From Sciurus carolinensis (lineage: Eukaryota > Chordata > Mammalia > Rodentia > Sciuridae), in contig NC_062225.1 in assembly GCF_902686445.1 (NCBI RefSeq), positions 89,764,581 through 89,828,580 of the forward strand: 64,000 bases of DNA. The letters run 5' to 3'. The notes under the pieces are model-generated. The model made no database searches and had not been told where the DNA came from. It worked only from the letters and a program-made list of their open reading frames with translations. How positions within the stretch are numbered: position 1 is the first letter of the stretch; each line of letters starts with the position of its first letter. Positions 10,590-22,450 of this stretch are shown one piece after another. The translations under genes and the position numbers were made by a program.

Positions 10590-12370
10590 CTTGATGGCGA
10601 AGTTCGGATAGCAGCTGCAGGTTTTTGCTGATGCCATTTATCAGGTCCAGGTAGTGCCGTTCTCTATCTCGTTCATTCAGGATTCTACCTAGAATATATA
10701 TTGAATTTTGTCTTTTTTTCATCAATTGGGATAACTCTATGTTTGGTCTTAGTCCTTCAAACAGTGAATGCAATGGTTGGTTTTTCCAATGTGCTAGTGT
10801 TAAAGTGCTGGGTGAACCTAACTTGGTCATAATGTTTATTCTTTCTCTGTAAGGGTAGACTTGAATTGCTACTACTTGGTTGGTTATTTCTGTACCTATG
10901 GTCAGGAGAGATATTGTCTTATAGTCTTTTTTTTCTTATCTTCTTGATTTAAAACAAAGGTAACGTTTACTTCAAAAAATGGGTTGGAAAGTGTACTACC
11001 TTCTTTTATTTTATAGACATTGTAAAAATTTGTATTTCTTCTTTAAATGTTTGGTGAAATTTACTGGTAGAGGTTTGATCATTTAGATTTTTCTGGGTCA
11101 AAGATTTTTCTCTGGGGTGGGCAACAAGATAGCAAAGAATACATAATTCCTGGGCAAAGCATACACAATTCCTTTGATGGATATAGAAATAAGCCCATTT
11201 TCTATTCTTCTTGAGTAAGGTTTGGTAGATTTTAACTCCCGAGGAAATTTTCAGTCCCATTTAAAACATTCAGTTTATGAACAGAGAGTTGTAATTGTGT
11301 CTGCTTGAAATTATTTTAATATCTGAAGACTCTATAGTGATGGACCCTTTAAAAAATTCCAGATAGCTTTAAGTTTCATATTTTCTCTTTTTCTCATTCA
11401 AATTTGCTTAGAAATTTATCCATTTTATTTACTACTCCGGGGTATCTCAGAATCATGTCCCAGGAATTTTTTTCCTCATTGTAAATTCATTGGCTTCCGC
11501 TCTTTTCTCTGTTTTTTGCTCTTGCTGCATTGAGTTCAGCTTGCTGCTACATTTTCAGTTTCCTAAGGTACAAATATAGATGATTGATATAAAATCATTT
11601 TTCTCTTCAATTGTAAGCATTTGATGCCATAAACCTATGCTTTGGTTTTAGCACTAATATTCAAATTTCAACATATTACATTTTCATTAAAATAAAAATG
11701 TCTTAAAATTTCTAATAGAATTTTATTTTTGACCCCATTAATCATTTATAATTTTATTGTTTAGTTTCTATATTTTTACAGGGTCCAACTTTTTTGGTTA
11801 TTATTATTTTTGTTATTAATTTTGTCCTGGTCTAAAAGGATACTTTATAAAATTTTGATTTTTATGAGGTTTTCAGGTTTGAGTTAAGGCCCAGTGTGTC
11901 TTGCATCTTGGTAAACATCCACATGAACTTGAAAAGTATCCTGAGTGACTGTTTGGAATAGAGCATTTTATAAAGGTCAATTAGCATAAATTCTTTGAAG
12001 TGTTTTGAAGGACTTCTGTAACATAATGGTTTTATGTATTTTTTTCCCATGAATTACTGTTTGTGTAAACATTCAGTCAGAATTCCAAATTTGCCTGTTT
12101 CTCTTGTCAGTTCACCAGGTTTTACTCCATGGGTCTTGACTCTCTTGTTATAATACAAATCACGACTATTATGCGTTCTTGGAGAAGTGACCAATTTATT
12201 GCTCTGAAATGCCCCTCTTTCTAACCTGTCTTTCTCTGAATTCTAACATTTCTTTAATATTATTTATTTACTATTAGTACAGTAATACAAGTGTTCTTTC
12301 GATTAGTACTTGTATGATATGTCCTTTTCTGTTATTTTCCCATTTAAATAATCAGCGCGATTTAATAGAA
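10590..12370 (-). mobile_element. Ancient antisense LINE-1 ORF2 (5' half)
   Basis: Read on the plus strand, the region follows the standard antisense L1 ORF2 order: a TTCTTCTTTAAATGTTTGGTG word (11037), a TTTTGACCCCATTAATCATTTA-like word (11729), a CTTGCATCTTGGTAAACATCCACATG-like word (11899) with GAACTTGAAAAGTATCCTGAGTG, TTATAAAGGTCAATTAG (11967), and a TGCCCCTCTTTCTAACCTG-like word (12209). No frame survives. Typical of old L1M-age elements. Confidence 0.72.
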
Positions 12371-13045
12371 TTTTTACTTATACATTTATTTTAAAATAAG
12401 TACAGATTTATAAGCACTTGTAAGAAATAATCGACATCTATCTACCCTCTATCCAGCTTCCTTCAACAGTGAAGTCCTGAAAATGCAGTACAATATCAGC
12501 CAGGATGCGGGCGTTGATACAGTTTAGTGATTTTATTAAAATTTCTCTTTTTAATTGTCTGTGTGTGTGTGTGTGTGTGTGCGCACGTGCGCGTGCATGC
12601 GTGGGCATGTGCATGTGCTTATTCAGCTCTGCACGATTTCTTCACGTGTCCTTGAACCCGTGGCCAGAGCCAAGGTGCAGAACACTTCCACTGCCAGGAC
12701 ATGCCACACATCGCCCTTTGTAACCTCACCCACGTGTCCCCATCCCTGAACCTCAGCAGCTGCTCATCTGTTTCCCATTTCTCTGATTTTGTCATTTGCA
12801 GAATACTCTCCACAAAGAACCATGTGCTCTGAGGCAACCCAGTAAGGCTGCTGCATGGACAGCGTCTCAACTTCCAAGTTGCCCATGGTGTGTGTACACA
12901 GTTCGCTTGACCACTCGCCACTGAAGGACCTTCAGGATGTTCCACAGTTGTGGTTATTAATACAGCGGGTGTAAATACTCATGCACAAGGTTTTGCATAA
13001 ACATTTCTCTAGCATTTAATTATGTCTGCTTATAGTTATTTTATT
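12371..13045 (-). mobile_element. Ancient antisense LINE-1 3' end
   Basis: The plus strand has the old L1 3'-region pattern: CACTTGTAAGAAATAATCGAC (12415), GTACAATATCAGCCAGGATG (12487), a TG tract, then CACAGTTCGCTTGACCACTCGCCACTGAAGGACCTTCAGGATG (12898-12940) and the CATGCACAAGGTTTTGCATAAACATTTCTC word (12981). This is a different copy, or a rearranged part, from the adjacent ORF2 segment, because 3'-end sequence lies beyond the 5' half of ORF2. Confidence 0.7.
12560..12603. repeat. (TG)n plus alternating purine-pyrimidine tract
   Basis: 44 bases of unbroken purine/pyrimidine alternation: about 10 TG units, then GCGCACGTGCGCGTGCATGC. It sits inside the antisense L1 3' end at the place where related copies also carry a TG run. 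Confidence 0.95.
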
Positions 13046-13759
13046 ATCTATAATGACGACCTGCTGGGGCCACAAAACAGAGAAGTGGGTGGTGGGCAGG
13101 GAGGGAGAAAACAAACACACGGAGTCTTCAGTAAACAGAAGCAAGGAGAGTGAAAATATCCAGATGGGCGAGGAACAGTGCGAAGGCTAAGGGGAGATGC
13201 TGTTCAGACCCGGCGCGTGCACTGGGGTGATCCCTGCTTGCCTCCCTCCGTTTCCTCTGTAAATCTGTGTGTGGTGTTACCACGTGTTGGAGAACAGCAC
13301 TGCGGATTACTTACTATGGAAATGCAATCTAACTGCTCAGTCTCTGGAGACCCTGGATGGCGGGCCTGCCGGTGAGGTCATTGCATGATGGACGATCTAC
13401 TCCAGGAAAGGAAGTGAGGGCGTGAGGGTTGGGACGGATGATGGAAAGCTGATGAGGTCATTTACTGGAGGAGGCCACTGAAGTCAGTGTGTCAGGAAGA
13501 TGGGATGGAAGAGAATGAGACCAAATTCACCAAAATGTGTGCCTGCGCCTGTGTGTCTCATCCAGCAGACCCAACTGCTCCAGCGCAGCCACAGAGAAGG
13601 CACAGACGTGGCTGCAATCGGGCTTAGGTTAGGGGTGTGCAGGTGAATTGCAAGGAAGGTTTCGCTAAGGTGGCTGAGGGTTTATCAGCAGTCATTGTAA
13701 TGGGTGAGCCTTTAGGCTGAGAGAGGGAAGTGAGGAGCCAGGCCATTCATTCTCCTATC
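13046..13759. other. Unassigned sequence
   Basis: GC-moderate, no repeat or exon recognised. Holds one 65-codon chance frame (13178-13375, plus). Confidence 0.5.
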
Positions 13760-15105
13760 CACGTGATAATGGCCAGTAGAGGTTACCAATCCTTTCAGCC
13801 TTTGTCAAGTTGTGGGTAAAAAGTGATGTTCAACTTGTCATATGCTTTTCAGTTCCCAACTTAGGGACCCTTGGGTTTTCTGTCTTGTCAATTCCTTTTA
13901 AAATCTTCTCAACATTTTCCCAGTAGTACTTGTATCTTAAATGTACTTCAGGAACTTATATACATTAAGGATACTGAACTTTGTCGCATGCGTTACAGGT
14001 ATTCTCTTAGAATATCATGTTTTCAGTTTCCGTTATGTTTTATTTTTAGAGTTTTGAATATGTAAATATTGTCAGTATTATTTGTTCAATAACTTTAAGT
14101 TTTCTTAATGTGGTTGGGAAGACTTTTTCTGCAAATGCTTTTAACTAATTTCATATTACTTTAAGTAAGCATATTTTTAAATTTGTATTCATTGGAAATT
14201 ATGTATGGGACAAAATTTTTCTCTAAATGTTTATTTTCTCAGCATCATTTCTACAGAAACTCATGTTTTTCCTCTCCCATTTGTAATAACAAATGTATTA
14301 TAAATTAACTTTCATGCATTCTTGGATATATTCATCAATTCTCCGTTCTGTTCTTCTGGAACAGCTTATTTTATTATAAGAGTAACTTTTTAGAATATTT
14401 TAATATTTGATAGAACAAATCCACCTAAATTATGCATATATTTCACATTATTCTTGGCAATGCTCACATATTTATTCTTCTATATAAATTGTATATTTAA
14501 TTTGTCCAGCTCCCAAGTATACCCTTGTTAAGATAATGACAAAAATTTTATTGGACTTAATTGTTTACTTTGGGGGATTGACATCTTAATTAGGAATAAG
14601 GCTTGTCATTTTAATTAGAGTTCCTGAAGGTGTGCCCACAGAGTCTTGTCGGTTTCACACGAGAGTTACGTATTTATTATTGTTTTTAGCTCTATATACT
14701 TGTACTGATATCACAATGTTAATAAATCCCTTTTGTTATTTTTCTATTTAATTCTCAAATTTACTCTTAAAGGTCACCATACATCTCCCACATCTTGCTA
14801 CTTACAGAAACGATCAGTTATAATCTTCTGATTGGAGCCGTTTTAGTTTTCTAAGCGTGTGAAGATCTCGGGCGTGAAGGTCACCTGTCTCATTTTGGGT
14901 ACTTCTACACCCTGGCTATTTTTTCAGTCCTGTCACAAGGCCCCTCTAAAACCACTGTGGAAACGGGGTGTCCTTGTCTCTTCTCGGAATTGGAATGAGG
15001 CTTTTCTTGACAATTCTTCACTTCAGGTAGTGTCTGCTGGGGACTTTTGGTAAATATTCTTTCCAGGGGCTTATGTTTTCATGTTTTTAATCTCGACTTT
15101 TCATT
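13760..15105 (-). mobile_element. Ancient antisense LINE-1 ORF2 (reverse-transcriptase half)
   Basis: AT-rich plus strand with the antisense L1 ORF2 order: GGGGGATTGACATCTTAATTAGG (14573), CAGAGTCTTGTCGGTTTCACACG (14640), and near the right end ACGGGGTGTCCTTGTCTCTTC (14964) followed by GGCTTTTCTTGACAATTCTTCACTTCAGGTAGT. All frames are destroyed. Confidence 0.72.
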
Positions 15106-17784
15106 CCAAAAAGCAGTGTATGTGTTTTCCGCTGAGCGGGCCCTTTGTTTTGCCTCCTTATGCGGCTGAGCGGCCGTGGTTCTGGTCTCCCTGACCGTCA
15201 GTCCTTTCTTCACTGTTCTTTGACTGCCCCCTTGGCAGGGTGCTCTTGCTCCTTCCCCTTTCTGCCGCTGAGGGTGGGCAGGACCTGCTCCTAGAGAAGA
15301 CCCACCGTCCTCTCACCACTGACCCCAGCAGGTCTCCCATCTGCCAGACCGTCAGAATCTTTCAATTTTCACAAAAGGTGTGGTGTTTGCTCTCAGCTCG
15401 GGGGAGCACATTGATGGTCTTTTGGTCAGTGGCACACGACACACCTGCCCTGTGGTCCTCCCTCGTGAAGGCCATGGGAGGAGTCTAGCTGCTGTTCTCC
15501 TCACAAAGTCACCTGAGACAAGTACCCTGCAGGACGTGCTAAGAATTGTTAGCCACCCACTCAGGATTCTCCAGGTTTCTGTCCAACTTTAGTCAGGTTA
15601 GAAATCAGCTTGGCACCCACAACAAAGGTGGTCAGCTGTGGTCAGCCCCACGGCCGGGGTGCTTACAGAGTTGCCATGAGCTTACCTTGGAAGCCAATGG
15701 AAAAAAACAAAAAACCAACCACAGAATTTCTCTGTGCTTGTAAGCAGTGATTAGTGAAGATGTTCCAAATGTCACACACAAAGGTTTTATGTAACATGTT
15801 TATCTCACAACTTTGGGGCTGGAAATGACTTTACTTTCCTGTGAGATGGAATGAATTCTTCTATTAAATAGCAAATGTTATGCAATTCCCGAGATTTCAT
15901 TGGTGGCACAGTAGGCAGGATGCTCAGTACTCTATTCCCCCATCCTTTCTTCTTGCCTTACTCTTCTCGGTGTCTCGCTAGTGTGCTCCTTTGTGAGGTT
16001 AATCCTACTTGGTACTTTACTGTAAGCTTCCTTTGTGGAAATGTCAGGTATCATCAAGACTAGAAATGTGTAAACAGGAACTAAAAATAAAGAAAAGCAA
16101 GTTCAGGGTTTATGAGACAAAGGAAAGGAAATTGGCATGTTTACTTCTCCTACCTGTTTTAATTTTATGGGGTCCAATGGCCGGCTTATGTCTGAGAGAA
16201 AAAAGGAGTTCATTCCTGTAAATGAGTCATTTTTGGAAACTGCCGTCTGTCTCTGTATTTATGGGAGGGTCATGGGTTGATATTAGCTCCTGAGTCCTGG
16301 GATGATGTGTCAGAGAAAAGGCTAGAAGAGGAGATATTTATATATCTGTTTTGATAGTCTCATGTGGAAACTCTCAAAACCAAAGGATAAATAGTATTTT
16401 GTTTTATTGGAAACTATTCCTAATGACCCGTCAGGCTTCTATACACAGCTTTATGAATTTACTCTCATAAAAAAATAAATGGTAAATGAAACCCTTAAAA
16501 TATCCTTTCCAATACAAGGCTATCATAGCATCCTGTGCATGAGACCCTTAACATTCTAGAAGCCCATTTTCCCCAGAGGACTGGTCTAAAGTGCACTGTT
16601 GGGGAGAGGGCTCCTCTTCTGGGCTTGCTCTGATTTCCACACAAGAAGGATGGACAAGGGACACAGTCCTCTGTGACACCAGAGCCCTGCCACACAGCCT
16701 GTCTCAATGCCAGTCAGCCTGTCCTCCTGGGTCCTGAGGCAAGCCCTGGGTCAGCGGCCTTGCCTGGACTCGGGCAGAGCTCTCGATGGACCTCAGGTCT
16801 TCACCAGGCCGGGCACTCTGCTCACTTCTCCAGGAGGTGCTACGGAGACTACGCAGTCGCCTCAGCTCATCGCTCTGGAAGGAAGCCCCTCGCAGCCCCG
16901 GAGTATTTATCACTACTGTCCTAACAGCTCTGGGTCCTCATGGCAAAGATTGCTGGGACCATCCTGGATCAATCCCCACTTCATGTTCCTCTGAAAAATC
17001 AAAGCAAGATGTAATAGAGAGAACATTTTTAACACTCTTCTGGTGTATTCTTTACTCGTATAAATCTTTCTTGCCCTGAGATTCACAGTTCCTGGAACAA
17101 ATGGTTTTCTGTAATTTAAGAGAGGGGAGAAAATTACCTAAAACGAAATGTTCCCTGAATGCCTGGCTTGTTCCAGAAAAAGGAGGAGGGAAGGTTTCTC
17201 AATTTCGGTACCTTTCCTACATGCCAAGGGCATCTCCATGAAGTGTGAGCCAAGACAAGCTTCGCCATCAAAGTGGGGAGTGTGACCATAGGTAAGAAGA
17301 ACAAGGTGTCAATGACGGGTAGATTCAGTGAACGGGGATAACTTGGAGGATTGTCTTGCAGCCGTGCATTTGCTCCCAGGTTGAAATGCACAGAACACTG
17401 GAGAAGCCTCATTGTGCAGGGGAGGGGGGCCTGGCTTCCCGGCACGAACCAAAGACAGGAGTGGAAATTATCCAGGAAGAACCGTGCTTCCTTCCTCGGC
17501 CGGGAACGTTTCCTTTTGAGCTCTTCATCTGCAGTGCCCTGAGCCTGGAGGAAGGTAGCCCTGGAGATGCTGAGCTGGTCTCCTCTGTGACTCTGAAACA
17601 CGGGGTCCTTGCTCTCCCTAGTTGTCACTCTCTCTCTTGCCCTGGGAGACACAGCCAGTAGGACACCTCAATCATTCATCTCTCAAAGATTTCTTTCAGT
17701 TCTGTTTTTGTTAGTTTTGTTCTTAATTAAGACCTGGAGTAAAAAACAATCCCAAAGAGCAAAGCATTCAAGAGTTGTGCAAAT
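15106..17784. other. Unassigned sequence
   Basis: No repeat family recognised. GC-rich pockets at 16600-16900 and 17130-17660 create overlapping frames of about 60-170 codons on both strands. The longest (172 codons, 17134-17652 minus) is opposed by frames of 63 and 101 codons on the plus strand and shows no domain, so I do not call it a gene. Confidence 0.5.
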
Positions 17785-18216
17785 TCTTAAGGCTGCACAA
17801 CCAAGCACCTCCAGCTAGGTGGCTGAAAGCAACAGGTAGGTATCAGTTCACTGTTTTGGAGCCCAGAGTCCGAAATTCAGGGAACAGCAGGGTTGGCTCC
17901 TTCTGAAGCCTGAGGGAGCCTGTTCCAGGCACCTCTGCTGGCTGTGGGTGGTTTTCTGGCCATCTTTCGCCACCTGACCTGAGCCTTCATCTCTACAGTG
18001 TGGCCTCTCTACATGTGTCCAGCCTAGACTTTCCCTTTTCGTAAGGACACCAGTCATACTGGTTCAGGGGTCCACCCTCTTCCAGTCTGGCCCTATATGA
18101 ACTGATTGCATCTGCATTGGTCCTGTTTCCAAATAAGGTCACAGAGGTGGGAGGTACACAGGGAGGATTAGGACTTTGCCACACGAATTTACAGGGGACA
18201 CAGTTCAACCCACGAC
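17785..18216 (-). mobile_element. MLT1-type LTR (antisense)
   Basis: The plus strand has the classic antisense pattern of mammalian MLT1-like LTRs: AAGGCTGCACAACCAAGCACC and GTGGCTGAAAGCAACAG at the left, CAGGGTTGGCTCCTTCTGAAG (17888), TAAGGACACCAGTCATACTGG (18042), CCTGTTTCCAAATAAGGTCACA (18121), and a GGATTAGGACTTTGCC...CACGAATTT...GGGACACAGTTCAACCCA end. About 430 bp, probably solo. Confidence 0.82.
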
Positions 18217-18276
18217 AGTTACTTTGCCTTGTTTTTAAATTTAGTGTAGACAATCACAAGAAAATAAAAGAAAAGG

Positions 18277-18277
<1 letters not shown>

Positions 18278-18317
<40 letters not shown>
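18278..18317. repeat. (ATT)n trinucleotide microsatellite
   Basis: About 13 perfect ATT units. The plus-strand chance frame across it would encode a leucine run (18117-18326), which is not credible as a gene. Confidence 0.97.
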
Positions 18318-20857
18318 GGGTCCTGATGTTAAAGAAACACTGAGAAGGCTGCATCGTTTTAGAAACCTTTTTGGCTTTTGCTCCTGTGACACCCCGTGAT
18401 ATTCTATGGCTCCTTAAGGGCCCACAGGCGGATCCCGGGGCAGCCTGGGCACCCTGTGCACCTTGTGCCCCTTGATTTTATTTCTAGAGTCCCATTTTTT
18501 CCATGTAAATATGAAAACACAAGAAAGAAAGGTGTTTTCTCCCTCTCAACTGCAGAAGTTTGCAAAAGGAGATTGTTTTGCAACTTTGACAGAATAGTCC
18601 ATTGAAATTCATTGTTTTAAAAATTAAGGCATGTTCTCTGCTCTTTCACTATGAATCTAAAGGCTAAAGCGAGTAGCAGGGTCCAAACCCAGCTCAAAAT
18701 CATTGAGAAACCTTATTTGAGGGATGGATAACTTCACTAATTTATGTCACATGGAAGTAGTAGAAGGGACGTCTGAGATTCCACAGGCCTTCCACCCGCG
18801 CCGCACCAAGGTCTCCAGGGCGAGGCTCGGGAGAGATGCCACATCTGTTCACATGGAAGCTGCAACCTCAGAAAGAAGTTTTAAGGGGAATCTGCGAGGA
18901 CGGGTCCACTTGCCATCAAAGCATCGCTTATGTACCCAGTGGAGGAAACACAGATAATTCCTACCGCGTGCTCCTCTGCAGATGATGAAATCTGTACAAA
19001 CTAAACCCCATCTCTTCATCCCAGAGCCTCTTTTTCAAAATAAGGAAAACACCCGATCCCCTTGCTTAAGTTTATCCCAGGTTGTCGACTGCTTGGTGAG
19101 GCTGCCTCTAATTTTTAATTTATTTAGACATTTTTAAAAAATTGAACAGTAGACCATTTTCTAATTCTTTGCATATTTTGAACCACAATTTTGCTGAGAA
19201 TTAGATTCAGTGGTTTTTGTGGTGGTTTGCTGATCCATTTTCAAGGAGCCAGGCCAAGGCTGTTTGCTATAGTCAAGTCACTGAGCGAATGAGGAAATTG
19301 ACTTTCAAAATGAATTTTGCTTTCCCTGTTCCTGAATATGGGATTGGCAATGTAAGACTGTTGGATCACTCCACTCAGGTTTGTCTGGGGCAAAGTCCCC
19401 AAAGACACCCTTGCAGTAAACCACGCAGCAAGAAAACCTCGTCCCGGGGCAGAAGCCATCTCGGGCCTGGGCTGCAGTGACTCAGGAACTCTCGGGTCAG
19501 CAGCTTTCTGGTCTGCTCTCCCCTCGGAGGGCAGGAAGCACACACCAGGGTGAAAGCTCTGCAGTCCTTTCCTCTCAGTGTTACACAGTGGGGAGCTTTG
19601 GAGGCAGTTTCCGCACCCAAGGGTCACAAACCCCCTGACTGATAGATCTTCCAGCTTCAGCTTCGTCTCCGAGCAGACAGCCCGAAGCTTTCGTCAGCAC
19701 CACGTTTGGCATTTGAATTCCTCATTACTGACCTGAACGTAGGAGGATCAGGAAAAGGGGAAGCAGATTCAGAAGTGCAGAGCCTGATAAAACACCACCA
19801 GGGACACTAGAGCCAGAAAGCTGGCAACAAGAGCGGTTTCGTCCTTCATCACCTGTCATGACCTTGGGAGGAGAAGGGGAGGGAGTCTGATGAGAAGGGA
19901 TCCCGCCGGCAGATCCTCTGGACAAACCCGTGGGATTCGCAAAGGAGAGTAAGTTCCAGGCCACTTCCCGGCAGTAGTCTCAATTTTTTCCCCTGAAGGT
20001 AACAATCTTCATCTTCAGTCTGCAAATAGTAGGTTCCAAATAAATGCTGGATGAAGGGCGGCACCAATGAAAAATACAGACAGGAATCAATAGTTTGAAA
20101 CTATTTCTGAGGTTGATTTCGAGTAACTGCAATAGTGTATGAAAAAATAGATGCAAAAACCCTCTTTAAATAAAACGTATCTAAAATAGATTGACGCAAG
20201 AGCGAAAGTCAAGGAAGCTGAGCCATTCCGTGGATCACATTTGTCTTTTAATCCACGTTGTCCTCTACATGAAATGTGATGTAAAGACAAGATATCTGCC
20301 AATATTTTTAAAGGCTTTTTCTGGAGCCTGAATTATGTTTTTAAATGAGACCCTAAAGCCGCATTCTAATGCATGGGCTGTGTTTGCTGAAGTAAGATCC
20401 AGTCTCGTTCTGCTCCCACAACAGACTTTATTTAATCAGTCTGAAAGCAGTACCCACCCTCTCCATCACCCGTACATTTCTCTGCCAGGTACTGCTGACT
20501 GTGAAAACAGTTAACCTTTCTGGAGATACATGAGGTTCTTGCAGAGAAAGAAAGTAGATGCATTACAGGCCAGGAGATGGGAGAACAGAGGAGAGAGTCC
20601 TTTAGACAGAGCAGTGTATGCAACCTGATGCACGCATCCGATGTGGTGTGGGTCATTGGAAATGCTACAATCAACAGCTTTGGCTGTGGTAAAAGTTTGC
20701 ATAGTGATTGACACATTTTGTTGACACAAAATTTAAGGCTAAGGATAAGAAAAGTGATCTGTTATTTGTTACTTCTAGGAAGGGAAAGACATTGTATACA
20801 CACGTGGTTCTCCACATCCTCAGTTCTATATCCAACTGCCCTCAGAAATGTTAAGAA
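18318..20857. other. Unassigned sequence
   Basis: No repeat or gene recognised. Frames at 19217-19964 lie on both strands and have no domain. 20080-20310 is AT-rich, non-repetitive and without long frames. Confidence 0.5.
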
Positions 20858-21081
20858 GCTGGGCAGGGTGGCACATGCCTATGATCCCAGAGACTCAGGA
20901 GGATCACAGGTTTAAAGCCAGCCTTGGCAGCTTAGCACGGCCCTAGGCAACTCAGCGAGACCCTGTCTCTAAATAAAAAATAAAAAGGACTGGGGATGTG
21001 CTTCAGTGGTTAAGCATCCCTGGGTTCAATTCCCATTACCAAAAATAAAAATAAATAAATAAATAAAAAAGAAAAGAAAGT
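20858..21081 (+). mobile_element. B1-dID SINE (7SL-derived head fused to ID-like tail)
   Basis: The head (from 20858) is B1/Alu-like: GCTGGGCAGGGTGGCACATGCC, a GATCCCAGAGACTCAGGAGG word and CAGCGAGACCCTGTCTC. After an A-rich linker, 20989-21040 is an ID-like, tRNA-derived unit with TGCTTCAGTGG (A-box region) and GGTTCAATTCC (B box, 21023-21033). An AAAT-rich tail follows. It is transcribed by RNA polymerase III from internal promoters and mobilised by LINE-1 proteins in trans. The fused structure is the main taxonomic clue in the window. Confidence 0.92.
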
Positions 21082-21979
21082 TGTCTGTACTGAGCAAGAA
21101 GAGACTTTCTTCCTCGTCATTGATGCCTAAACAATACAGTGAAGTAACTATTCACATATCAGTTACATCGTATTAGTTGAGATGAGTCCTCTAGGGTTGA
21201 TTCAAGGAACACCGGAAGAGAGGAAGAGGGCCCAGGCAACTACTGCCTCATTTTCCTTAAGGGACTTGAGCATCCTTGGTTTGGGTGAGGGTCCTGGAAC
21301 CGGTGCCCACAAGTTCTGAGGCACAGTTTACTGTGATGGCAGCCGTGTGCTGCCCTGAAGGGCTCCTGTCAACAAACGGTAAAGAGAAGTTCAGAGGAGG
21401 GGCCCCAGAAACTCCTGATTTGAACTCGGGTCGACTGTGCTGCCATCTTGGGTTTTATCCATGAATCCTGGGGCAGCTGCAGGGGATGTGCTGGAGCCCT
21501 GAGGACTGGAGAACTGGATTGCAGTCCAGGGCGCAGTGATCCACCCAGGCTCTTCCACGCAGGAGGTGAAATCGCGATTGGAAAGCAGCTGACAGGGTGT
21601 TTGGGTACTCGAGGACTGCTAAATCTTGACTAAGGAGAATGCGGAGTGCATGAACAGAACAAACCACCACCCTTTCCTGTGTTTTAACGCAAGAGGAGCC
21701 TTCTTCTTCCTCAGGCCACAAGGGCTGGCAGGGGGGCGAGGCAGAGGAGGCCCAGAGGATTCCACTTAGAAGGCCCTTGTCACACAGGGCACCAAAGGAG
21801 AAGGAGAGCACAGCACTGTACCTCCCACGTCAGCTCACGGGTTACAGGTGCCCTAGGGTGGTCTCGCTCTGCCTGATAGCCAGCAGCTGGGAAAGGGAGG
21901 ATGGACGGACCGGTGAGCATCCTTCCTTGGCAGAACTCCTCCTGGAGAAATCGCCCTTCCTAGTCTTCAATGAGATTTT
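21082..21979. other. Unassigned sequence 5' of the full-length L1
   Basis: No repeat or gene recognised. A 118-codon minus frame (21455-21811) has no domain and is opposed by a 61-codon plus frame. Confidence 0.5.
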
Positions 21980-21993
21980 AAAGATCACCTGAA
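21980..21993. repeat. L1 target-site duplication, left copy
   Basis: AAAGATCACCTGAA, identical to 28511-28524. It is preceded by TTTT, giving TT/AAAG on the top strand, close to the L1 endonuclease preference. Confidence 0.95.
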
Positions 21994-22002
21994 CGGGAGA
22001 TC

Positions 22003-22011
22003 CAAGATGGC
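22003..22011 (+). promoter_or_regulatory. YY1-like site at L1 5' end
   Basis: CAAGATGGC. In human L1 a YY1 site at this position directs accurate transcript starts. Role here is inferred by analogy. Confidence 0.65.
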
Positions 22012-22450
22012 AGACTAGAGGGAGGCTGCGTTCCTTGTCGCTCCGTAACTCTGGTTTCAAGCAGAGGATATCTGTTTCTTGGTGAGGCAGTTTTTGCTAT
22101 GTATCGATCCCCTGCTGTTTACCCCATTTGTCTGCTGTGATTGCCTGCAGTCTGCCAGTATATCGACGCGTGTTTTGAGTGTAGACTGCTCACTGTCAGC
22201 TGCCTATCATCTGCCATTTGCCTGCCTCTCGCCTGTCCATCACCTGCCTTACACCTATCCATCACCCAATGCATGAGGTTCACCTCCCGATTCTCCGACA
22301 ACAGTCAGCAAACTGATGGCCAACTGCCAGTGGAGCGCCAGCTGCCTGCTGTTGCCTGGAAGTTCACTGTGACAGTACCTGTAGGTTTGATTACACCTGG
22401 CTGCCGCCATTTTGAGACAACAGTCAGGCCCCGTAGGACCCCTGGCTGGA

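Noticed and set aside
10366..10830. 154-codon minus frame with L1-like wording
   Set aside because: It crosses the LTR edge into antisense L1 ORF2; only the repeat origin is supported, not a gene.
17134..17652. 172-codon minus-strand frame
   Set aside because: Two plus-strand frames cover the same region, no recognised domain, no splice or promoter context.
18117..18326. Frame ending in a leucine run
   Set aside because: The leucines are the (ATT)n microsatellite read in another phase.
22110..22350. CTGCC-rich words that look like a tandem array or CRISPR-like spacing
   Set aside because: No constant repeat length or constant spacer; it is part of the L1 5' UTR.
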